Positions 55,851 through 64,000 of a stretch of DNA of 64,000 nucleotides are shown in pieces. The notes under the pieces are model-generated. The model saw only the letters and a list, made by a program, of their open reading frames with translations. It made no database searches and was not told where the DNA came from. Source of the stretch: Notolepis coatsorum (lineage: Eukaryota; Chordata; Actinopteri; Aulopiformes; Paralepididae); assembly GCA_963971535.1 (NCBI GenBank), contig OZ020589.1, positions 57,552,511 to 57,616,510 of the forward strand, read 5' to 3'. The position numbers and the translations under genes are program-made. Position 1 is the first letter of the stretch. Every line of letters begins with the position of its first letter.

Positions 55851-57133
55851 ATCTGTCTGTGTCACAAAAACGTACCTCTGATTGTTCTCCTCCCAGGGTA
55901 TTCCGGCAAAATAATTCCCTGGGTCCCGTGCACAAATTATTAGTTCCGGGAGGGTAACAACAAGTGGGAAATGGGTAGAGGGGAGTTTGGTTGTACTGTT
56001 CAAATGTATTTCTTGATGTAAGGTACTTATTGGTATTTATTAGGTTAATATTTGGGTGTGTAAATATTTAAGATTGTATATATTTTTTGTAATGGGTTTA
56101 TCTAACTATTTATGGTATAGGTAGGTTGGTGGATATCTGTGCTGAAATAACCCTGTTTATGGTAAATTGCTAGCCAATTATTGGAACAGACACCCTTATA
56201 TAAGACCGTCAGTCTGTGTGTGAGAGGTTGATGTTGTGTTGGGCAGATCGATTGCAATATAAAATGCAATCGCTATATAAAATAATAAATAAATAAATAA
56301 CAGACTTCATGCTGAAGCATCAGCTTGGACTAGTGCTTCTCCTCATTTTCCTCCTTGGGCATTCCTACAGTCAGTCAGGAATCATGTCATAATGGAACCA
56401 TTTATTGCAATAAGAGAATACATGGTGATGGCAATACAGTTAGTCTTGGCGGTGTGGTACTACTCTTAGGAGTGCTCCCTGCTGCAAGAGAGGTGAAGCA
56501 TGACAGCTTACACAGAAGATAAAGTATTTCAACATACTGAAAACTCAACAACAGGGAGCACTGCAAACAAATCCCTCAGCCCCAACAGAGCTGAACCATA
56601 AGCCTGGACACTACGTGTGTCTTTGGCCATTCTACCATAGTACTTTGTGCACTGTGAAACCATTGTACATGTAGCACATCACCCAATGTGTTTGAGAACA
56701 GGCACATGTCTTGTCTGTTTGTCAACGACCCCTACAGACACCTGCAAAGGCAAGACACAAACCTGTTGCATCTTGATTCGTGCAAAATATTCTGCCTAAT
56801 GAAAATCGAGCACCCACTGTCTCCAGGATTATCAGGACATCCAAATCGATATCTTGGATCGATCAATGGCTCGGAGACTGCTGCACATATCAGAATACAT
56901 CTGTGATTCAACAAAGATAAAAACCATGATTTAGAAATACATTCTACTTTTACAGTATGTGAGAGTGAAGCCAATTTGTGAACTAGGGGAGTGTTAAAGG
57001 TAGACATTTAACATTGCTTTCTGGGAAACCAGAGCTACATGGGGTTGGCCCAAGACAGCACAGGTGAAGCTGAATGCCAGCCACCGTATAGATGCTTTAA
57101 CCTCTTAAACCCTAGCCATATTTTCTGAAAATC
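55851..57133. other. Unassigned segment with LTR-like features
   Basis: A TTATATAAGACC box (56196) followed by AATAAATAAATAAATAAC (56282) and a CATTCCTACA end (56361) could be the 3' part of an old LTR. No matching second LTR or target duplication is seen. The rest (56380-57133) holds nothing I recognise. Confidence 0.25.
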
Positions 57134-57168
57134 CGCCTTGCCCACTGCGCCACTCAGCCGCCCCGAGT
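57134..57168 (-). mobile_element. SINE head fragment
   Basis: On the minus strand GGCGGCTGAGTGGCGCAGTGGGCAAGGCGG matches the A-box head of SINE1 and SINE2. Only about 35 bp remain. Next to it GAGTGGGTAATATTTGAATAAAA occurs twice (57166-57217). Confidence 0.6.
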
Positions 57169-57217
57169 GGGTAATATTTGAATAAAAATTTGAGTGGGTA
57201 ATATCTGAATAAAATAA

Positions 57218-57880
57218 TAACAAATAATGAATTGAACATCCACTCCAGCAATGAGCCCATAATCACTCTCATGGCAGTCTCCAATTAATGGAGGTTCTCG
57301 TTGTGGACGTCTCCAAGCACAATGAAGCCCTTTATGGTTCAAAATATCTCTGCATCGACAATGCAAAGGAAAAGATGATTTGAGTAGGTGTCAGACAGTC
57401 GCCTCATTTGGGCAGACATACACACGGGTGTCAAGCTCTGCTCTCCAGCTGACCACCTTGGATGAGTCGGTACTAACAAGCCAATCTTAACTAGAAAGCG
57501 GTGGTGTGAACATCTCATGCGTTGTTAACATTAGTTTAACAGTTAAAATGTTTCCCCATCAACTGCATCATGAAAGACACAATAAGAAAACAATATTAGA
57601 ACATATAATAGACCAAGGCCACTGATCCTAAATAACAGGCCAATATTTCAATTCTATAATGAATTCCATACGGATGCATGTAAATAATGGCACCAAACCA
57701 GACCACATGGAAAATGGTCACGACAGGCGCTGGACGTTTTCTCAGGAGCCTGTATTGCACAGTTAACTTAAGTCGAAAATCTGAATACAATTATCTTGAA
57801 ACATACTTCCATTGGGACCAAACCTCTTCCCAGGTGCGCAATAGGTTTTGACTGACTTGATTCCCAGGATAATTCAGAGG
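57218..57880. other. Unassigned segment
   Basis: Nothing supported: no long open frame and no obvious repeat. Confidence 0.45.
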
Positions 57881-58038
57881 CAGTGTTGTAGTACTCAAGT
57901 CCTGGACAGATTTTCAGGACTTGTGACTCGACTTGGACTTGAGCACCGAGTATTGACTGCATTCAGACTCGGAAGGTGCAGACGAGGACTCAGACTTGAT
58001 AAACACAGTATATTAATCATTATCATTTGGTATAAGAT

Positions 58039-59803
58039 CAGTGGCGGCCGGTGGGTATTTGCCACTAGGGGCGCTATACCAAATATTTTGTACAGTACAG
58101 TACAGTACCACGCAACACTCATGGCAAGACGTGAGCGATTCGACTCACGCTCACGGCAATGAATCGGCTCTTATGAACGAGTCGCTCAGCTGTTACTACA
58201 ACAACACACAACCAGTCAAATAAAGTATAGTCTAGACTCTAATTCACAACTTGAAACACAATATATAAATTGAAAAGTTAGAAACAAAACTCGCCCGTCT
58301 ACAAACACAGGCAGATCTCTCCCTCTCTCCTTCTCTCTCTCACACACAGCGCGACGTGGAATTGATTTGTTACACAATCAGACCTATTATATACCAAGAA
58401 TAACTTCAGTATGAGTACAGGGCTGTACACATATTTTGCATATTGTTAAACGAGCCAAGGCTAGCTATTAAACTATCGATATGAATCGAAAATCTGGGAC
58501 CCTGATGTAAACAAGACAAACGTCTTTCTCTGGTCTGCATCCCCTTAACAATTGTGTGTATTGAGCCGTACTGTATTGTACCCATTCTGCAATCTGTTAA
58601 TAAAGTTCTCATTCATTCATTCAAACATAGACGATCTCTCTGTCTCTCGGATCAATCAAATCAAATAATTAACACATGTATGTTGTCATTTTAAACAACT
58701 CACCATTCATTCATTATGCATCAGCAGCATCAGAGAGCATTTTAGTAGTTACATTTTCAACAAGATTGCTGCTATTTAAACACTTCATGGAAACGGGGTA
58801 ACGTTAACCTTATGTCGACTGTAGTATTGTATGACCTCGACATAACGTTTAAACGTTAACGTTACTCCGTTCCATGCACTAAGTGGCCAGCTAAGCTAAC
58901 GGAGCTAACAGCTAGCAGTACAACGTTATGCCTGCGGCATCAGTAGACAACGTATCATGTATTAAACTAGAGTTAAGATCGCTAATCTACCTTGTTGTTG
59001 GCTTGTTGATAAAGTATATCCACTCCATGGCATTGTCCATCCAGCCTGTGTTGATGTCCATCCATTGTCCATACATGTCCCTCCACACTGCATCCATATA
59101 TAGCTTGTTGTTAGTTAGCCAAGAGCTGTGTCTTTGTCCAGACTCCATTTCCGCCTCGAACAGCCTGCAAACTACCTGGCGTTCTATCGCCATGCTCTAA
59201 GACAAACTCTAACCTTAACCAACTTTGAAAGAGTGCCTAAGCTCAGTGTAGTAACAGTTGCTGTTGTTGTTGACGAGTCGACTGAGTTGCATTCTAACCA
59301 ACCCGAGAAATGCGACAATGGAAAAAAACTGGCATTGCGTCGGCCAATCAGAGAGCGTCTCCGCGAAATGCGGCTATGGAAATTCTTCACGGAAGTTCAC
59401 ACGCTGCTGGCTAGACCGCTTCAAATCGCGCTCGGATTCCAACATAATAGTCATATTTCAACGCACAACGCTGTATGCACTGATTGGCTGTGACGGAGAC
59501 AGCGATCAAACTGTGACGCGCACGCAGAGCGCTATCGCTTCTTGCCCGGGCGAGAAATACAAAAAATAAAAAAAAAACGTCACTTCCTGCCCATGAAAAC
59601 GCTGTTTTTTTTATTTAGATAATAACGTTATATTGTGCATTGGAAATACAAACATACTTAAAATGAGTAAATATTATTCATTTTAAACATGTTTATATTA
59701 TTTATAGGGCTATAAAACAAAAAACTAAAACGTTTTTTTTTCTTCTTCTCTCATTTAACAGGTGGGTCGGCGCCCTAGCGCCACCAGTGGCGAGCCGCCA
59801 CTG
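58039..59803. mobile_element. hAT-type element nested in the GAGTC MITE
   Basis: The ends CAGTGGCGGC and GCCGCCACTG are inverted. A perfect 8-bp duplication TATAAGAT lies at 58031-58038 and 59804-59811. It holds an L2 tail (58485-58625) and GC-rich sequence with CCAATCAGAGAG near 59343 and GATTGGCTGTGACGG near 59481, perhaps promoter remains. No transposase frame is recognised. Confidence 0.88.
58485..58625 (+). mobile_element. L2-like 3' tail insertion
   Basis: The sequence from TCTGGGACCCTGATG through GCATCCCCTTAACAATTGTG to an ATTC repeat matches the tail at 62495-62640. It is a severely 5'-truncated L2 insertion inside the hAT element, so it is younger than that element. Confidence 0.8.
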
Positions 59804-60112
59804 TATAAGATATTGATGGCTAGCGCATTTGTTTGGCTATTGTGTCACAAAGTAAATAAACTCCCTTTGAAATGGTGACTGCTGTGTCATTTATGTAGAC
59901 CTTTCTTTATTTGTATGTCAGCTCTTTGACTGCCAGAGTGGAGTGGACTCAACATTGATGACTGGGACTCGGACTCGGACTAGGGTAATGGAGACTCTAC
60001 TCTGACTCAACTCTGGCTCTTCTTTGGTCACTCGGACTTGGACTTGAACCCGAACACTGGGGACTCGAGACGCGACTCAGACTCGAGATTTAGTGACTCG
60101 ACTACAACACTG

Positions 60113-61960
60113 TTGTAGGTGGTGTGAAATGGAATTAATATAGTTTTGATATTAACTCCATGCTGCACTTGCTTATCTCAAGTCTGAATTTGGCCCTTGA
60201 CAAAAACTCAGGTGATTGTCTTTGGTGCCGAAGAAGGAAGGCTGAAGGTTAGTGCTTGTCTTGACTCCCTTTCTCTGAAGTTGTAGAACCAAGTCAATAA
60301 TAAATCAGCCAATGGTCATCTTAAAAATATAGCAATAATTAGAACATAGGTCATAGGTCATACATTTTTATGGGTCTGAGTTCAGGAATGAATACATTTT
60401 GACAGAGCATTTGTATTTTAATGGGCACAGCTTTTCTAGCCTTCACACCACTGGTTTAGCGGCCTGGGAAACTCACAGACCGAATCATCTCCTGTGACAC
60501 TACTAAGCCAATAAAATCAGTGCATTCCGATAAGCATTTCGACCCGAGTCAGTGTGTGAGTGAAATACACACACTGTCAGGCAAGAGAGAGATGAGACAG
60601 GCAACTGTCTGAGAAATAGTCAGAGGAAAGTAGACGCTTAGTGTAACTGAGGGGTACAATTCCCTGACTGTATTGATAAGTATGGTATCATTAAACCACT
60701 ACCGTCTTATGTACTTTAATTACTGGCCATACAGTACATGATATATATATATGATGAACACTTCCCACAATGAATCGGTTCCACACAAAGTTATAATTAA
60801 GTATTTATTGCAGCAAAAGGTACATAATATACTTCTCTATTTTACTTTGGATGCGCTTATAAGGCAAAGGAATGTGCGTAGGCAAATCAATAATGAATGT
60901 CCATTCTCTGGTTACGCAGGAGGTAATTATACAACCTGAATCTTAGGGAATTATATCTATGGTACACTAGTAATATATAGCAGGAGATACTGGAAGGGTC
61001 CCCCCGGTTGTAAGCCAGCAGGGGTAGAGGATCTGTCGGTAGTAGAGCCTGGGTCAACGATGATAAAGAGACTCCGAGTACGGGAGATGGTGCAATAAGG
61101 TCTTGATCCGCAGACGAATACAGCTGTTCTCTGTAGCCTGTAGATCCACAGGGAAGAAAGCTAGCCTGCCTCAGGCTCTCTGAGGCGCAGACTCGACGTG
61201 GCTCCTCACAGGGTAAATCCCACACACGTGTAGGCGTCGGCGATTCTCCGCTCCATTAATCACAGGACCAAAAGCAAATATAATCCAGCCGCAAAGGGCT
61301 ATGTAGTCGTCGGGTAGATTAATCCAGTGTACATGTCCACACGGTTCTCGTCTAGGGCTCCTCGGGTGAAAGCGCCATGAAGCAGCCCAGCCTGGATAAG
61401 CACTCTAGCTGATACGAGGAAGCGTTGGTGATGCTGGTCACTGTAGAACTTTAGCCGCACGATACACTATACACAAATAGACTATTACTGACTTAATAGA
61501 AATATGTCGCACTCGACGGTATAGCGCCAAACTCTGACAATTCAGTTATTAATTCGAACGCGGTCTCAATGCTCTATTTGGGGCCAAACAGGCCATACTT
61601 CACCGCACGTTGTATCGTGGGTGAGGCTTCAACTTATTGGGTAACATACTTCTGTATTCACCTGTGCCATATTTATATGCACGGCGAACAATCTAGTGCC
61701 AACCTCATTTCTGTCTCGTATTCTTGGGCAAGGCCGGGCATGTACAGACATGTCTTGACGGTGGCTTTGAACCTGACTCTGGAGGCATGGCCTTGGCGCC
61801 TGTGGACCGCTGTCCAATAGGAGAATGAAATATTATGGTCTGTACTAGGCTAAAGGGATATTCCGTGTATATGTACAAGGAATATACAAGGGATATCAAA
61901 CGATATACAAATATTATGCAATATATATCAATCAATAAATATATATATTCGGTTTAATCT
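60113..61960. other. Unassigned 1.8-kb segment
   Basis: I recognise no element or gene. An AT repeat (60744-60752) and several short frames are present. Minus-strand sequence near 60990-61230 has a mix of GC-rich leader-like text but no decisive motif. Confidence 0.4.
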
Positions 61961-61974
61961 GATCCTTTGTAACA

Positions 61975-62640
61975 CTTAGAGTAGACAACAGAGTACAGCA
62001 ACTTGCAATGGGCCTGGCCTGCAAGATACACTACACCACACAGGTACCCATGTACATGTCGAAATACTACCCAAAGGTCAGTGAATACCACGCCCACAAC
62101 ACCAGAGGGAGTTCCACAAATCATGTGCAACCCAGATTCGGCACAAACAAGGGACTAAACACATTTCGCAACTATGCCACAACAATGTGGAACGCCCTAC
62201 CCACAGCCGTAAAAAGATGCGAATCCCTACCCACATTCAAAACCGCTCTTAAAGAGCACCTACGGGAGGCTGCAATTCAAAACTGGCCACCATAAATGTC
62301 CAAACCCCGCCCCACCCCTCCTAATACACAGTCTCCTCCCCACCGTATGTATATATTTTCTCCCCACCGTATGTATATATTTTCTCCCACCCACCCACTC
62401 CCTCCTAATGTACAGTCTCCTCCCCATCATATGTATATATAAATGTCATGATGTCATGTATGTTGTGTATGTCATAAATGTCACTATGAATTGAAAATGG
62501 GGGACCCTGATGGAAACAAGACAAACGTCTTTCTCTGGTCTGCATCCCCTTAACAATTGTGTGTATTGAGCCGTACTGTATTGTACCCATTGTGCAATCT
62601 GTTAAATAAAGTTTTCATTCATTCATTCATTCATTCATTC
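61975..62640 (+). pseudogene. L2-like LINE C-terminus and 3' end
   Basis: The frame through 62008-62295 ends with FRNYATTMWNALPTAV and SLPTFKTALKEHL, the canonical C-terminus of an L2-like polyprotein, then a stop. The 3' untranslated region has CTCCTCCCCACCGTATG repeats, GCATCCCCTTAACAATTGTG and AATAAAGTTTTC before the ATTC tail. It is 5' truncated. Confidence 0.8.
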
Positions 62641-62713
62641 ATTCATTCATTCATTCATTCATTCATTCATTCATTCATTCATTCATTCATTCATTCATTC
62701 ATTCATTCATTCA
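62615..62713 (+). repeat. ATTC microsatellite (L2 tail)
   Basis: About 24 perfect ATTC units directly follow the L2 3' end, so the array grew from the element's own tail. Confidence 0.95.
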
Positions 62714-62739
62714 AGTAATTTCACATGGCGTGCTCTGAA

Positions 62740-62740
<1 letters not shown>

Positions 62741-62775
<35 letters not shown>
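62741..62775 (+). repeat. AGT trinucleotide microsatellite
   Basis: About eleven perfect AGT units, 28 bases downstream of the ATTC array. Confidence 0.95.
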
Positions 62776-63239
62776 ACAGCGAAAACAGAGCTTCTAATCA
62801 AAATGCTGTCAGGCAGATTTCTCCACTATGGACATTTAAAACCAAATATGGTTCCAGGCTCACTAAGTGTTGAGATTGTTTATTTTAAAGTTTAAACTGT
62901 TTTATTTAAACTTTCTAATATGTAGCATTTATTTTAAATTGTACATTCTTCAAAAGCTCTCTATTATGTATTTAATCTTTAAATGCTGCCCTTATTTTAC
63001 TTGAAATGAGAAAATGACATGTACTTCAGTCCCTCCACTTGTGGAGGTGAAAACCGACAATACATACTGTTGAAATATTACTCAATTACTTTCTTTATTT
63101 GATTTGACAGTCATTGTTGACTACATACAGACGTAGATACAACTACTAACCTATGTCAATGTATATACATATGGCACTGAATCATAACGAAGTATTAGAC
63201 TCACTTCATCTCTAGTAGGTTAGAGTCTAACCATTAGAC
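62776..63239. other. Unassigned AT-rich segment
   Basis: No gene or named repeat is recognised. Confidence 0.45.
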
Positions 63240-63455
63240 TACAGTAATGGTCTTCTCAGTTCTCCCCAAAAGCTCTTAGGGAGCTGCAGCTGATGCAGAA
63301 TGCTGCTGCTAGAGGTCTAACAAAGAATCAGTTCTCAGGTCTCTGCATTGGCGACCAGTGTGTCATAGAATTGACTCATCTATAAATCACTCAATGGTTA
63401 AGGGCTAAAATACATCTCTGAGCTGCTTCCACTGTATGAACCCTCTAGACCTCGT
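63240..63455 (+). pseudogene. LINE RT C-terminal relic
   Basis: The plus strand encodes LRELQLMQNAAARGLTKN followed by broken pieces of the usual HWLPV and YKALNGLAPSYL region of L2-like LINEs. Several stops interrupt it. Confidence 0.6.
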
Positions 63456-63461
63456 AGGTCA

Positions 63462-63560
63462 GGCGTGTCAAACTCAATTACTAAGGGAGCCAAAATGAAA
63501 AATACAGAGGATTTTGCAGGCCGGACATATAATAATACCTAAGAAAGGTGCGTTTTCCTG
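63462..63560 (+). mobile_element. hAT terminus fragment
   Basis: CAGGCGTGTCAAACTCAATTAC followed by AAGGGAGCCAAAATG matches the well-known CAGGxGTGTCAAACTC type of hAT end. The right end is not seen, so it is a fragment of uncertain length. Confidence 0.55.
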
Positions 63561-63610
63561 AGATCACTAGCTTAACCCTCGAGTCACCTTTGTCGCAATT
63601 CTGGTCAAAT

Positions 63611-63628
63611 GGGTTAGGGTTAGGGTTT
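63611..63628 (+). repeat. Short telomere-like TTAGGG run
   Basis: Two to three TTAGGG units. A second run is at 63809-63829, immediately before the MITE. Too short to be a telomere. Confidence 0.6.
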
Positions 63629-63829
63629 TCTTCATAGCTGTGTTTGTGGATAGCGTTGGCTATATTTTATGTATATGCCAGGAAAGTAGCTCAGTATCAC
63701 ATATTTGACCTACATTACAATAATCCATGTTTGTTTATTAAAAACAATCACTATTAAGCGCGTGAACAACAAGTGTCACACCTTTCACCCTAGTCGCAGA
63801 ACTGGACAGGTTAGGGTTAGGGTTAGGGG

Positions 63830-64000
63830 TAGGGATGCTCGATATTGGCTTTTTTACCGATACTGATATACCGATATTGTCCAACTCTTAATTTCCAATA
63901 CCGATATCAACCGATATCAACCGATACCGATATATGCAGGGTCCCCCCCCCCCCCAAAAATGGAATAATCTCAGGTAATTAACATTACATATCTCTTGTT
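63830..64000 (+). mobile_element. hAT-type MITE, second locus (cut by window end)
   Basis: It begins TAGGGATGCTCGATATTGGC and continues as in the array MITE (CCGATA-type repeats, ATATATGCAGGGT, GGAATAAT), with divergence and an internal shortening. The left target copy would be GTTAGGGG (63822-63829). The right end lies beyond the window. Confidence 0.85.

Larger units (their letters stand above)
57881..60112. mobile_element. GAGTC-rich MITE carrying a nested hAT element
   Basis: The ends CAGTGTTGTAGTACTCAAGTC and GACTCGACTACAACACTG are inverted, and both subterminal regions are packed with GACTC/GAGTC motifs. Without the nested element it is about 460 bp and non-coding. I could not find a convincing target duplication, so the superfamily is not fixed. 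Confidence 0.7.

Noticed and set aside
55464-56367. Solo LTR from TGTAACGACAGG to CATTCCTACA
   Set aside because: TATA-like and AATAAA-like signals are present, but flanks show no target duplication and no second copy is in the window.
57881-60112. 8-bp target duplication for the GAGTC MITE
   Set aside because: The flanks TTCAGAGG and TTGTAGGT do not match well enough to count.
63611-63829. Telomere
   Set aside because: There are only a few TTAGGG units, split by other sequence.

Overview
The window is eukaryotic and almost certainly from a ray-finned (teleost-like) fish. There are no operons and no host gene that I can recognise. The sequence is a dense nest of mobile-element families that are common in fish: L2-like non-LTR elements, tRNA-derived SINEs, a DIRS-like RT relic, Ty1/copia, a SCAN/Gmr1-type gypsy relative, several hAT families and piggyBac-like MITEs. 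The species cannot be read from the sequence.

Region 1 (115-36528) is a five-copy direct tandem array of one composite unit, about 8.3 kb when complete. I call the copies A (115-6278), B (6279-13227), C (13228-20269), D (20270-27845) and E (27846-36528). The unit order is: a CCAAT/octamer/TATA cluster; a LINE C-terminal relic; SINE1; a second LINE C-terminal relic; a small hairpin; a minus-strand DIRS-like RT relic; a minus-strand L2 tail; a hAT-type MITE (B, D, E only); an unassigned block; SINE2; a long inverted repeat; a TA-flanked MITE (D, E only); the 5' end of an L2-like LINE; and the left end of a hAT element. The same 1-nt-filler junction joins the units at 13227, 20269 and 27845, so the array arose from a single duplication breakpoint and then expanded. 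Copies are nearly identical but carry private rearrangements: about 3 kb lost across A/B, 780 bp lost in C, about 1.1 kb lost at the end of D, and a 13-bp duplication in B. Copies A and C lack the hAT MITE and have small lesions exactly at its target, which look like excision scars.

Region 2 (35719-40618) is the LINE whose 5' end lies in unit E. Its endonuclease is split by a 1.28-kb hAT element (36364-37645) with a perfect 8-bp target duplication, and it continues through RT to its 3' tail.

Region 3 (41577-46376) is a structurally complete Ty1/copia element with 294-bp LTRs, a 5-bp target duplication and a half-tRNA-iMet primer site. Its RT is broken by an internal deletion and its frames are broken.

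Region 4 (46804-52183) is a minus-strand LTR element inserted into another LINE 3' end. It encodes a SCAN-like gag and an aspartic protease, but I see no RT, RNase H or integrase.

Region 5 (52484-64000) is a patchwork: two piggyBac-like MITEs meeting at one TTAA, minus- and plus-strand L2 pieces, a minisatellite, a hAT element nested in a GAGTC-rich MITE, ATTC and AGT microsatellites, LINE relics, and at the very end another copy of the MITE seen in the array. Longer stretches with nothing recognised are listed as such.
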